Positions 43,786-53,175 of a stretch of DNA of 64,000 nucleotides are shown in pieces. Below the pieces are notes generated by a model, which did no database searches, was not told the origin of the DNA, and was given only the letters and a program-made list of their open reading frames with translations. This DNA is from JADKIH01 sp031385005 (GTDB lineage Bacteria; Bacteroidota; Bacteroidia; AKYH767-A; 2013-40CM-41-45): assembly GCA_031385005.1 (NCBI GenBank), contig JANNBB010000006.1:62001-126000 (forward strand). Reading direction: 5' to 3'. The position numbers and the translations under genes were made by a program. How positions within the stretch are numbered: position 1 is the stretch's first letter; the number at the start of each line of letters is the position of its first letter.

Positions 43786-45606
43786 ATGAAAGAAATTTCT
43801 TCCTTACAATTTGAAAATCCACTCAAAGAGGCTATTGCACAGGGTATTTCCAACCTATACAATGCTTCCGTCACCGCCGATTCCATCTCTTTACAGGAAA
43901 CGAAAAAAGAATTTTCAGGCGACGTGACTTTAGTAGTTTTTCCTTTTACTAAATTTTCAAATAAGACACCGGAAGTCACTGCTTTCGAAATCGGAAACTA
44001 CCTGCTCACTACCACATTTCCTCTCGAAAGTTTCAACGTAGTAAAAGGATTTTTAAACCTCGTTATTAGCGAGCATTTTTGGAAATATTTTTTTACTGCA
44101 ATAAGTGCAAATACACAATTGTTGTTCGATCCCGGTTTTATCAGAGGGAATTTACCTGCGGGATATTTAATGGTCGAATATTCATCTCCAAATACCAATA
44201 AGCCACTTCACTTAGGCCATATCAGAAATAACCTGCTCGGTTTCTCCGTTGCCCAAATTCTAAAAGCGAACGGACATAAAGTCGTAATGGTTAATCTCAT
44301 CAACGATAGAGGTGTGCACATTTGTAAATCTATGCTCGCCTGGGAAAAATGGGGAAATAATGAAACTCCGGAATCGACCGGTACCAAAGGCGATCATCTC
44401 GTTGGAAAATATTATGTCCTTTACGATAAAAAATATAAAGAGCAAGTAGAATTACTTGTCAAACAAGGCAAGCCCAAAGAAGATGCCGAAAAAAATGCTC
44501 CACTGCAATTGGAAATTCAGGAAATGCTTCTCAAATGGGAGGCAGGCGACCCCCATGTAAAATCACTCTGGAAGACCATGAATAATTGGGTATACAAGGG
44601 ATTCGAAGAGTCATACAATAAACTGGGTGTTCGATTCGACAAAATCTATTATGAATCCGAAACCTATTTGTTCGGAAAAAAAATAGTTGAAGAAGGTCTA
44701 AAAGAAAATGTTTTCATTAAGGCCGAGGATAATTCAGTTCGAATTGATCTTACGGACGTCGGACTCGATCAAAAAGTCTTACTCCGAAGCGATGGAACCA
44801 GTGTGTATATCACTCAGGATTTAGGTACCGCTCAATTGCGTTTCGATGAGAATCCGGGACTCGAAAAACTTATTTATGTTGTCGGCAACGAACAGGAATA
44901 CCATTTTAAAGTTCTTAAGGAGATTTTTCATAAAATGAAAAGAACCTGGTGGGATGGGCTTTATCATCTTTCCTATGGGATGGTTGATTTACCTTCCGGA
45001 AAAATGAAATCAAGAGAAGGCACAGTGGTTGACGCCGATGACCTGATTTTTGAACTCATTGAGCAAGCTGAAATGGCCACCAAAGCACAAGGTAAGCTTG
45101 ACGATTTTGATTCTCCTGAAGCCAAAGAACTTTATCACTCTCTCGGTATGGGAGCTCTCAAATACTTTATTCTAAAAGTCGATCCCAAGAAAAGAATGCT
45201 TTTTAATCCGGCTGAAAGTATAGATCTCAATGGTAATACCGGACCATTTATTCAATATACCTATGCACGAATAAAATCAGTATTGAGAAAAGGAGGGGAG
45301 CTGATCAATCAAAATAAGGATTTCACAAATTATAAGCTCTCAGAAGAAGAGAAAAAATTAATCAAAACAATTTATCAGTACCCCAATGTCGTAAGGGAAG
45401 CCGGACTCAATTACAGTCCGGCATTAATAGCAAATTACGGTTATGAGATGGCCAAAGCATTCAATCACTTTTATCATGACCATGTTATCGTCGATGAAAA
45501 TGATTTAACGACTACCGGCTTTCGGCTCGCCATCAGCAAACTGACTTCAATTGTTATTCTTGAATCTATGAATCTTTTGGGAATTCGCGTACCGGAAAGA
45601 ATGTAA
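43786..45606 (+). CDS. argS: Arginyl-tRNA synthetase
   Basis: A 606-residue class I synthetase. It has the N-terminal Arg-tRNA domain (1-110), a HIGH-like motif in SSPNTNKPLHLGHIRNNLLG (HLGH), and a KMSKS-like GKMKSREGTVVDADD, followed by the helical anticodon-binding domain (about 480-606). It charges tRNA-Arg with arginine. Its place directly after arginase, and directly before a hydrolase gene with no spacer (next ATG immediately after the stop), suggests one arginine-linked operon. Confidence 0.97.
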   Translation: MKEISSLQFENPLKEAIAQGISNLYNASVTADSISLQETKKEFSGDVTLVVFPFTKFSNKTPEVTAFEIGNYLLTTTFPLESFNVVKGFLNLVISEHFWKYFFTAISANTQLLFDPGFIRGNLPAGYLMVEYSSPNTNKPLHLGHIRNNLLGFSVAQILKANGHKVVMVNLINDRGVHICKSMLAWEKWGNNETPESTGTKGDHLVGKYYVLYDKKYKEQVELLVKQGKPKEDAEKNAPLQLEIQEMLLKWEAGDPHVKSLWKTMNNWVYKGFEESYNKLGVRFDKIYYESETYLFGKKIVEEGLKENVFIKAEDNSVRIDLTDVGLDQKVLLRSDGTSVYITQDLGTAQLRFDENPGLEKLIYVVGNEQEYHFKVLKEIFHKMKRTWWDGLYHLSYGMVDLPSGKMKSREGTVVDADDLIFELIEQAEMATKAQGKLDDFDSPEAKELYHSLGMGALKYFILKVDPKKRMLFNPAESIDLNGNTGPFIQYTYARIKSVLRKGGELINQNKDFTNYKLSEEEKKLIKTIYQYPNVVREAGLNYSPALIANYGYEMAKAFNHFYHDHVIVDENDLTTTGFRLAISKLTSIVILESMNLLGIRVPERM

Positions 45607-46230
45607 ATGAGAAAAATAATTATAATGCTGTTAGTAATCATAACCGTTTCAGGCATGTTTGCCTGGAAGAGTAGTCAAAGCACGATACGGAATTATGACA
45701 TTAATAATGATTCGAGTTTTCGGACAGAATTAATTCATTCCGGTGATATCATTTTCCGGGACGGCAGAGGGATCATCAGTAAAACTTTTAAAAAATTTTC
45801 GCTGAAGGACCCTCGATTTTCTCACGCAGGGATAATTCACAAAGAATCCGGAAGGTTATTTGTTTATCACATAATCGGCGATGCTCAAAATAAAAACGAA
45901 AATATGCGTAAGGAATTGCTAAGTAATTTTATCAGCCCCTTACAAGCAAATGGGTTTGCCATTTACCGTTCCGGCCTTAATCCGGATAAAATCGATAGTT
46001 TATCAGCTGTTCTCTTTACTAAAAAAATTCAATTCGACTCCTCGTTTGACTTAAATACTGACGATAAAATGTATTGTACTGAATTTGTCTATAAGGTGCT
46101 TTCAATCGTTTCCGGACAAAATAATTTTATACCTTTGAATAGTGTAAATGGTAAAGAATTTATTGCCTGCGATAACATTTACCTTTCATCAAACATGGAA
46201 AATATTTATTCCCGTAATTATGAAAATTAA
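45607..46230 (+). CDS. YiiX-like NlpC/P60-superfamily cysteine hydrolase
   Basis: A 207-residue protein with an N-terminal signal helix (1-20) and a permuted papain-like hydrolase core: IHSGDIIFRD, FSHAGIIHK (catalytic His) and MYCTEFVYK (catalytic Cys). This arrangement is that of YiiX/YebB (DUF830) enzymes, which act on peptidoglycan or lipid-amide substrates. It begins at the base after the argS stop and overlaps the next lipoprotein start by 11 bases, so all three are probably translated from one mRNA. The substrate is unknown. Confidence 0.85.
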   Translation: MRKIIIMLLVIITVSGMFAWKSSQSTIRNYDINNDSSFRTELIHSGDIIFRDGRGIISKTFKKFSLKDPRFSHAGIIHKESGRLFVYHIIGDAQNKNENMRKELLSNFISPLQANGFAIYRSGLNPDKIDSLSAVLFTKKIQFDSSFDLNTDDKMYCTEFVYKVLSIVSGQNNFIPLNSVNGKEFIACDNIYLSSNMENIYSRNYEN

Positions 46231-46663
46231 AATTATTTTGAAAACTATCAAAATCATAATCCTGACATCCATAATCGGCCTTTTTTCTTCTTGTGGTAGA
46301 AATGATAATCCTCGATCGGTTGCTGAAAAATATTTCAATGCAATTAACGCACAAGAGTTTGAAGCAGCCAGAGAATATGGTACTCAGGAAACAGTTAACT
46401 TGTTAAACATGATGATTGCATTTAAAAAAATGAGTGCTGATTCAACATTTCAAGAAATTAAATTTGAAATTCTTCGGGAAAAAATAACCGGTGAAAATGC
46501 TATCGTTTTTTATAAAGAAGAAGGAAAAGAAGGTGAATTGAAATTACCAATGGTTAAAGAAGATGGTAAATGGAAAGTTATTCAAACCAAAGAATCAATT
46601 AATAATTCTGATCCTTCCATGGATATCGGCGCCACAAATTTAGATTCTGCCTCTAAAAAATAG
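46220..46663 (+). CDS. DUF4878-like lipoprotein
   Basis: A 147-residue lipoprotein. The start at 46220 gives a signal peptide ending in a lipobox (GLFSSC, Cys25). The mature part has the DUF4878/NTF2-like pattern: NPRSVAEKYFNAINAQEFEA, a middle beta segment and EDGKWKVIQTKESI. NTF2-like domains form a pocket for small ligands or proteins. The reading frame extends 24 codons upstream into the YiiX-like gene, but only the internal ATG makes a signal peptide. Function unknown. Confidence 0.85.
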   Translation: MKIKIILKTIKIIILTSIIGLFSSCGRNDNPRSVAEKYFNAINAQEFEAAREYGTQETVNLLNMMIAFKKMSADSTFQEIKFEILREKITGENAIVFYKEEGKEGELKLPMVKEDGKWKVIQTKESINNSDPSMDIGATNLDSASKK

Positions 46664-46718
46664 TTTTTAGTCCGCCCTTGATAAAATAATATCCAATCCT
46701 TTTACTTTGCTCGTCGGA

Positions 46719-47330
46719 TTATTTTACTTCCACATGTAATACCTTTTTACCTTCCAGAAATCCTTCCAATACATCGCCATTCTGAACAGGTCCTACTCCT
46801 GCAGGTGTTCCTGTAAAAATTAAATCCCCTTTTTTCAGAGTAATATAGCGGGAAACAAAACTGATAATTTCACTAAACGAATGTATCATAAAGGATGAGT
46901 TTCCATCCTGGACTGTCCGGCCATTCATATTCAAAGAAAAAGAAATCTCATTTGTATTAGCTAGTTTTGAGAAATCAAAAAACTCACCGACAGGAGCGGA
47001 GTTGTCAAATGCTTTTGCAGGTTCCCAAGGCAATCCTTTTGTCTTTTGTTTTTCCTGAATATCTCGTGCAGTAAAGTCCAAACCAACTGTAATTGAATCG
47101 AAATACCGGGAAGCAAATTCTTTCGAAATATTTTTACCCTCCTTACAAATCTTGAGTACAATTTCAATTTCATGATGAATCTCTTTTGAAAAGTCAGGAA
47201 TGTAAAATGTATTTCCCTTAGTGAGTAAAGCAGTATCCGGTTTTAGAAAAAAAACAGGTTCGGTAGGCACCTCATTTTTTAACTCCTCAATATGTTTTAC
47301 ATAATTTCGACCAATACAAATAATTTTCAT
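46719..47330 (-). CDS. Fumarylacetoacetate hydrolase-family protein
   Basis: A 203-residue FAH-fold hydrolase of the short acylpyruvase/oxaloacetate-decarboxylase type. It begins MKIICIGRNYVKHIEELKNE and carries FFLKPDTALL, the metal site IHHEIEIVLKI (two Glu), GLDFTARDIQ with the third acidic ligand, and FTGTPAGVGPVQNGD. Such enzymes split C-C bonds of small oxo acids. The precise substrate is not determined. It is last in the minus run that begins at recR. Confidence 0.88.
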   Translation of the reverse strand: MKIICIGRNYVKHIEELKNEVPTEPVFFLKPDTALLTKGNTFYIPDFSKEIHHEIEIVLKICKEGKNISKEFASRYFDSITVGLDFTARDIQEKQKTKGLPWEPAKAFDNSAPVGEFFDFSKLANTNEISFSLNMNGRTVQDGNSSFMIHSFSEIISFVSRYITLKKGDLIFTGTPAGVGPVQNGDVLEGFLEGKKVLHVEVK

Positions 47331-47368
47331 TTGATGATAACGTTTAATGCCGGTTTTGAAATGGAAAT

Positions 47369-48136
47369 TTACTTCTGAAAAGCACGTAATCTCAATTGCG
47401 TGATTACGGTTTTTGTATTTGTAGAAAAATCGCCTTTCATCATCCAGTCATAATACGACGATTCTATCTTAAATATTTCCGTTACCAACCTGCCTTTATA
47501 TTTACCAAAATTAAAAACCTCTTCGCCTTTTTCGTTAAAGATAATTCTTCCGGCCAGATCGACGTTCTTATTGATGCTACTTAGTTCAGCCAGATAATCT
47601 ATATCATTCTTTAAAGAATCATACTTATCCAATTGAGCAGTTAATACTTCATAAGTGGCTAATGTGTCCGCTTCAGCCGAATGGGCATTCACCAGACTTT
47701 TCTGACAATAAAATTGGTAAGCCGCGGAAAGTGTGCGTTGTTCCATTTTATGAAAGATATTCTGCACGTCTATTAATTTTCGGCCGGTTAAATCAAAATG
47801 ATGACCGTAACGGCTGAACTCTTCAATGAGCAAGGGAATGTCAAACTTATTAGAATTGTATCCTGCCAGATCACACCCTCCTAAAAAAGCATTTATTTCT
47901 TTTGATAGATCTCCAAAAGTTGGACAATCAGCTACATCTTTATCAACAATGCCGTGAATCTTGGAAACTTCTTCAGGTATAGGTATCGTCGGGTTTACCC
48001 GATATACCTTCGATTCATTATTTCCATTTGGATGTACTTTCAGAAGTGCAATTTCTACAATCCGATCGCTACCTATATTTAGTCCGGTTGCTTCCAAGTC
48101 AAGAAAAACAATTGGACGTTTTAAATTTAGTTTCAT
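47369..48136 (-). CDS. DEDDh 3'-5' exonuclease (DnaQ-like)
   Basis: A 255-residue nuclease. The exonuclease domain (about 1-175) has IVFLDLEATGLNIGSDRIVE (Asp and Glu), a central Asp segment (LAGYNSNKFDIPLLIEEF) and HSAEADTLATYEVL, giving the DEDDh set. The C-terminal part (about 205-255) has FGKYKGRLVTEIF, a small domain seen at the end of exonuclease X-like proteins. It would trim DNA 3' ends in repair or proofreading. Start at ATG 48136; an ATG 13 codons upstream overlaps the previous gene. Confidence 0.88.
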   Translation of the reverse strand: MKLNLKRPIVFLDLEATGLNIGSDRIVEIALLKVHPNGNNESKVYRVNPTIPIPEEVSKIHGIVDKDVADCPTFGDLSKEINAFLGGCDLAGYNSNKFDIPLLIEEFSRYGHHFDLTGRKLIDVQNIFHKMEQRTLSAAYQFYCQKSLVNAHSAEADTLATYEVLTAQLDKYDSLKNDIDYLAELSSINKNVDLAGRIIFNEKGEEVFNFGKYKGRLVTEIFKIESSYYDWMMKGDFSTNTKTVITQLRLRAFQK

Positions 48137-48140
48137 AAAA

Positions 48141-49730
48141 TTATTTTGATGGCAGTAGGGGAATAGTTTTCTCAACTCCCTTTTTTAGAAATTCATTATT
48201 GACGTTTAGAGTATCCGAAAATGTACCGAAATTTAAGCCCTCAACGCTAATTTTATAATCTCCCGGAGAGGCGGAGATAACAAATGAATTCACAGAGTTT
48301 TCAAAATTGTATTCTTGTTTAGAACCAGTCTTCGTTTCTTCTAAAGAAATTTTTTTAACCACCATACGGGAAGTAAGTCCTGTGAGTTTTCCTGAAATAA
48401 AATTACTATAAGGGTGATTGATAGAGTCGGTAAATTCTACTTGATAAATATCCTTATCACCATAGCCCTCCGGACGCACTGCTGACAAATAAGCAAATCG
48501 ATTGTTTCCTGTAAAACAAATGGTAGAATTTTCGTCTGCATTATTTAATGGAAAGCCCAGGTTAATTGGTTTCGACCAATTATTTTCGTTCTCAGACCAA
48601 TCACAATAAAAAATATCAAAATCACCCATACTGTTCCATCCTTTAGAACTGAAATAAAGTCTTTTTCCATCCAAACTTAAAAAAGGGTTTTTCTCATCAT
48701 AAGTGCTATTCACATTGGGTCCTAAATTAACGGCTTTGCCAAAAGCTCCATTTTCCTTTTTACACATCCAAAGATCTTTACCGCCAATTCCTTCTTTTCT
48801 ATTGCATGAAAAAATAGCCATTGATCCATCCGGCGAAATACTAATACTGTATTCCTCTTCTTTTGAATTTATTTCAACCGGAAACATTTCAGTTTTTTGC
48901 CACATCTTTCCTTTCAAGGATGCTTTTCCTACGTCTCCAAAAGCAGTTTCATTATCAAAATAGAGATATAGCTCGTTGCCTGAAGGAGATATGCCTACGG
49001 TTTCTTCATCCCAATTTGTATTGATATTGGCACCTGTACTTTTTGCTTTTGTCCAAATAGTATCTCTCCATAAAGCCACATATACATCAGCAGAATAGAT
49101 TCCTAAATCCTCTATAAATCCACCCAGATTTCCTTTTCTTCGGGAGGTAAAAACAACCATTCTTTCATCTGCCGGTACAAATGGATTGTATTCTTCATAG
49201 GTTGAATTTATTCCTTTTCCTAAATTTCTAAACGTGCAACTAACCGGATGCTGCATTAACTCTTTACCATTGTTGCACATCTCAATTAAACGTTCAGGAG
49301 AAAGAAAATCTTTTATTGGTTTGGTAGTTCCTGATTTCTTATAATCATTAAATGACTTAATGGCCTCATCCCATTTTTCATTGTACATATATGCCAATCC
49401 TAAATAATAAAACCAATCATTTTTTATATCCTTGGATTGAATTGCAAACTCCAAATGTTTTAACGCTGCTCTTCTATTGGTGGATGTAACTAAATAACAA
49501 TAACCAAGTCTATAATTGTATTCGACATTTTGGGAATCAGTCTTGTAAAGCTCTAAATATGCAGTCAAAGCTCCTTTGTAATCCAAAGTAGTAAACATCG
49601 TCGAAGCATCCTTTTTTACAATTTTCGCTTCGTCCATAGTAAGCACATGAACTTTTGATTTTTGTCCCCAAACAGCAGAACTAATTACCCCAAAAAAGGT
49701 AATGATTAAGAAAAACCTGGCTTTAAACAT
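48141..49730 (-). CDS. TPR plus PD40 beta-propeller periplasmic protein
   Basis: A 529-residue exported protein with signal peptide (MFKARFFLIITFFGVISSAVWG), TPR repeats (about 50-150) and PD40 propeller blades (about 165-425; EEYNPFVPADERMVVFTSR, SISPDGSMAIFSCNR, NPFLSLDGKRLYFSS), then a short beta domain (about 435-529). It resembles the TPR-PD40 part of the OmpA protein at 22868-24805 but lacks the OmpA domain. An upstream in-frame ATG at 49757 overlaps the E2 stop (ATGA); either start is possible. Function unknown; peptidoglycan anchoring is not expected. Confidence 0.83.
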   Translation of the reverse strand: MFKARFFLIITFFGVISSAVWGQKSKVHVLTMDEAKIVKKDASTMFTTLDYKGALTAYLELYKTDSQNVEYNYRLGYCYLVTSTNRRAALKHLEFAIQSKDIKNDWFYYLGLAYMYNEKWDEAIKSFNDYKKSGTTKPIKDFLSPERLIEMCNNGKELMQHPVSCTFRNLGKGINSTYEEYNPFVPADERMVVFTSRRKGNLGGFIEDLGIYSADVYVALWRDTIWTKAKSTGANINTNWDEETVGISPSGNELYLYFDNETAFGDVGKASLKGKMWQKTEMFPVEINSKEEEYSISISPDGSMAIFSCNRKEGIGGKDLWMCKKENGAFGKAVNLGPNVNSTYDEKNPFLSLDGKRLYFSSKGWNSMGDFDIFYCDWSENENNWSKPINLGFPLNNADENSTICFTGNNRFAYLSAVRPEGYGDKDIYQVEFTDSINHPYSNFISGKLTGLTSRMVVKKISLEETKTGSKQEYNFENSVNSFVISASPGDYKISVEGLNFGTFSDTLNVNNEFLKKGVEKTIPLLPSK

Positions 49731-49753
49731 TCCACTAAAGAAAGGAAAAAAAA

Positions 49754-51076
49754 TCAAAACTGACGAGTTGTATCGAATTTTTCTAAATAATCTGCAATCC
49801 TTCTCAAAAAGCTACCACCTAAACTACCATCAACAACTCGATGATCATAAGATAAGGAAAGGAACATCATCTGCCTAATACCAATTGTATCGCCCTCAGG
49901 GGTTTCTATAACTGCCGGTTTTTTTCTAATTGCACCTACAGCTAGTATTGCCACTTGTGGCTGATTAATAATTGGTGTACCCATCACATTTCCAAAGGTT
50001 CCCACATTCGTAATTGTAAAAGTCCCGTCTTGAATTTCATCCGGTTTTAATTTATTATTCCTTGCTCTTGTTGCTAAATCATTCACAACTTTTGTCAATC
50101 CGGTGAGGTTAAGATAATCAGCATTTTTAATTACAGGAACTATCAGGTTGCCGGTTGGAAGAGCGGCAGCCATTCCAATATTGATGTATTTTTTAACGAT
50201 AATTTTAGTTCCATCCACAGAAACATTCACCATCGGAAAATCTTTTATGGCCTTACAAACGGCTTCAATAAAGAGTGGTGTATAAGTAATTTTTTCTTTT
50301 TCCCTTTTCTCAAAATCGCCTTTTATTCTTTCCCGCCAGTTAACCAGGTTTGTTACATCGGCCTCCACATAAGATGTAACATGGGGAGATGTTTGCTTAG
50401 ACATCACCATATGATCAGCAATTAGCTTTCTCATTCTATCCATTTCTATTATCTCAACATTACCACTAAATGAAGTAGATGCTGAAGCAGGAGTAGGGGC
50501 TGGAGAAACAGGCATAGAAACCTTTATTTCCTGTCTGCCATTCATAGCAGGAATACCTGAAGGTTTTTTTAACGCTTCGATATGATTCAATAAATCTTGT
50601 TTAGTAAGTCGGTTATTGGCGCCACTTCCGATTACCAAATCCAATTCGGAAAGAGCTATGCCTTGCTCCTTTGCAATATTTCTGACAAGAGGCGAGTAGA
50701 ATCTGCCCGATAATGCTTTTTCTGATGAACTTGCTTTGCTTTCCACAACCTCCACAGGTTTTGAAGAGTTCATGGTGAGGCTCTCTTCTCGCTTTGCAGG
50801 AGCAGCAGATCCATTATTCGGACTACCTGCAGTTTCTTCTTTATCCGAAGAAATCATCGCAATCACTTCGCCAACTTTTACAACCTGTCCTTCAGCGAAC
50901 AAACATTTTGATAGGATTCCTGCCGCAGGAGAAGGAACTTCAGTATCGACTTTATCAGTGGCGATTTCTAAAATCGGCTCATCCGCTTCTATACGATCAC
51001 CTTCCTTTTTTAGCCATTTAAGTATCGTTGCTTCGGCTACACTTTCACCCATTTTGGGCATTATCAAATTAATCAT
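49754..51076 (-). CDS. 2-oxo-acid dehydrogenase E2 (dihydrolipoyl acyltransferase)
   Basis: A 440-residue E2. An N-terminal lipoyl domain holds the lipoylated Lys42 in EIATDKVDTEV; a Pro/Ala/Ser linker follows; the E3-binding domain (about 124-170) contains SPLVRNIAKEQGIALSEL; and the C-terminal catalytic domain ends with SLSYDHRVVDGSLGG. It accepts the acyl group from E1 and passes it to CoA. The likely E1 partner is the fused E1 at 11390-13369. Branched-chain versus pyruvate/oxoglutarate specificity is not decided by these motifs. Confidence 0.93.
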   Translation of the reverse strand: MINLIMPKMGESVAEATILKWLKKEGDRIEADEPILEIATDKVDTEVPSPAAGILSKCLFAEGQVVKVGEVIAMISSDKEETAGSPNNGSAAPAKREESLTMNSSKPVEVVESKASSSEKALSGRFYSPLVRNIAKEQGIALSELDLVIGSGANNRLTKQDLLNHIEALKKPSGIPAMNGRQEIKVSMPVSPAPTPASASTSFSGNVEIIEMDRMRKLIADHMVMSKQTSPHVTSYVEADVTNLVNWRERIKGDFEKREKEKITYTPLFIEAVCKAIKDFPMVNVSVDGTKIIVKKYINIGMAAALPTGNLIVPVIKNADYLNLTGLTKVVNDLATRARNNKLKPDEIQDGTFTITNVGTFGNVMGTPIINQPQVAILAVGAIRKKPAVIETPEGDTIGIRQMMFLSLSYDHRVVDGSLGGSFLRRIADYLEKFDTTRQF

Positions 51077-51131
51077 TCAGCGTTAAGTTTAAAAGATGAC
51101 GAACATACAAATTTATAAATAATAAGAATCA

Positions 51132-53099
51132 TCAAAAAGGACTTCTTCCCAATTTTCTCCATCCTTTTCGAACTATATTTAGATCTGTATAAACTCTGTA
51201 ATCCTTTGCATATAAAGAGTTAAGCCTGTTTATGGTCAGGTCATCCCTGATTTCACCGGTCAAGCCATCCAAAGGGTTTAAAACTCCTTTCTTAATGTAT
51301 GGCAACTTACTCGTCTTTCCCGAATAGCCCACCCATGAAATTTTGCCGGTTAACACCCGGAATATGTTTCTTATAAATTCAATTGCATTTTTCTGCGTAA
51401 GAATAAAAACCGGAAGTAATAAAAGCATTGCTAAACTCAATAAAAAGTCCATAAAACGCTTATTCCTTTTGTTAATCTTATTACTGATGCTATTAATATC
51501 AATAATGTACAATTCCCCCGGATTTTCAACACTGCTGCTACCGATAATAAACATACTCTCCGGCGGTGCTATTTTGTATTCGACATTCAATCCTACAGTC
51601 AGTGACATAAAGTTGATGATTTCCTGAGAAGAAATGTCCTTACCGCAAAAAATGATTTCATCAATTGCATAAACTTCTGCCAATTCCTTTAACCGACCTG
51701 CCTTGCCAAGAAAATATTTTGAAAAATCTGATGATGATTTTATTTCCTGAACATCAGATTCCGGAGTGACGAATCCAATAAAATTGTGCGTTGTTTCAGA
51801 TAGTTTCAACAGGGACAATATGCGATTTCCTTCTTCTTCATTTCCAACAATCAATAGTCGTTTTCTGGAAGCTTCTCCAATTTTGAACCGGTTTGTAAAT
51901 AAACTGATAACCAGTCGAGCCGTAATCGTAACAGCGCTTGCCCAAAAAGCGCCAAGCAAAATCAAGGCTCTTGAAAATCTGTATGCTTCAGGTAACAAAG
52001 CATAAATAATGAGTATAAGTATGGTACCTGTAAATATTCCTCTTACAATTCGAGCCGGCTTAATCGGATAATCGTATCCGCCACTAAAAAAAATAGAAAT
52101 AATCCAAACAAAACAATATACAGGCACCATTAGAATAAGAAATGTGTCCGGATAACGAATATTGAAATTCGAACTCCAATAATTTTTCATCAAATACATT
52201 CCAACGAAAAGTAAAATAAAATCTAAAGCCGGTAATAGGAGAGTCTTTATAAACCGCGTTAACAATGCTGCAAAGGCGCGTAAATAAATAGCTAACCGTA
52301 TGAAAAAAGTAAACAAAGAAGCATTCGATTTCGAAAAATGCTTTTGTGCAAAAATGATCATCGCATTGTAAAAAACAAATACGTAATTGACACTGCTGCG
52401 CTTGGTACTTTCACCTTTATAGTGAATTATCCTCGTCTCGGGAAAATAATAATTTTTATATCCTGCTTTTATAATTCGGTAAGAAAGGTCAATATCCTCA
52501 CCATACATAAAAAAATCTTCATCCAGCAATCCAACCTTATCCAACACCGATCGGCGCAAAAGCATAAAAGCTCCTGCTAAAATTTCCACCGGATGAATCT
52601 CTTCCGGATCCAAAAATCCCAGATGATATTTTCCAAATATTTTTGACTTGGGAAAAAAAGCTGATAAACCGAAAATCTTATAAAATGCAACATCATAGGT
52701 AGGTAAGCCGCGCTTCGATTCGGGTAAAAAATTACCGCTTCCATCGATCATTTTCACACCTAGACCACCCGCATCGGAGTGACTATCCATAAAAGATATT
52801 ACCTTAGAAAAAGTATCTTCTTCTACTACCGTATCCGGATTGAGTAACAAAACATATTCACCTGTCGATAAAACTATTGCCTGATTATTGGCTTTTGAAA
52901 AACCTTTATTATCCGTATTCGCAATTATTTTTACCGTAGGGAACTTCTGTTGCACCATTTCAACAGAACCATCGACGGAATTATTATCAACTACCCAAAT
53001 TTCTCCATCAATTGCTTCCATCGCTTTAAGCGTAGAGTGTAAACACTGCTCAAGAAAGTATTTTACGTTGTAGTTGACAATAATTACTGAAAGTTTCAT
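51132..53099 (-). CDS. GT2 glycosyltransferase fused to a degenerate polyprenyl-phosphate sugar transferase
   Basis: A 655-residue protein. Residues 1-260 are a family 2 transferase (MKLSVIIVNYNVKYFLEQCL, VVDNNSVDGS, LLNPDTVV, FFMYGEDIDLSYRI). About five membrane helices follow (260-410), then a Rossmann CoA_binding_3-like domain (about 415-540; KRLLIVGNEEEGNRIL) and a C-terminal segment like WcaJ/WbaP sugar transferases (about 545-655; NKRFMDFLLSLAMLLLLPVF, GLTGEIRD). That last domain appears to lack the usual catalytic motif around its middle. It likely acts in exopolysaccharide or surface glycan synthesis. It lies between recR and E2. Confidence 0.83.
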   Translation of the reverse strand: MKLSVIIVNYNVKYFLEQCLHSTLKAMEAIDGEIWVVDNNSVDGSVEMVQQKFPTVKIIANTDNKGFSKANNQAIVLSTGEYVLLLNPDTVVEEDTFSKVISFMDSHSDAGGLGVKMIDGSGNFLPESKRGLPTYDVAFYKIFGLSAFFPKSKIFGKYHLGFLDPEEIHPVEILAGAFMLLRRSVLDKVGLLDEDFFMYGEDIDLSYRIIKAGYKNYYFPETRIIHYKGESTKRSSVNYVFVFYNAMIIFAQKHFSKSNASLFTFFIRLAIYLRAFAALLTRFIKTLLLPALDFILLFVGMYLMKNYWSSNFNIRYPDTFLILMVPVYCFVWIISIFFSGGYDYPIKPARIVRGIFTGTILILIIYALLPEAYRFSRALILLGAFWASAVTITARLVISLFTNRFKIGEASRKRLLIVGNEEEGNRILSLLKLSETTHNFIGFVTPESDVQEIKSSSDFSKYFLGKAGRLKELAEVYAIDEIIFCGKDISSQEIINFMSLTVGLNVEYKIAPPESMFIIGSSSVENPGELYIIDINSISNKINKRNKRFMDFLLSLAMLLLLPVFILTQKNAIEFIRNIFRVLTGKISWVGYSGKTSKLPYIKKGVLNPLDGLTGEIRDDLTINRLNSLYAKDYRVYTDLNIVRKGWRKLGRSPF

Positions 53100-53175
53100 G
53101 AATTCCTATTAATAATTCAGATCGTGTATTCTATATTTAAAAGTATTTGTCTTCTTTAAAAAGAAAACACATCCA

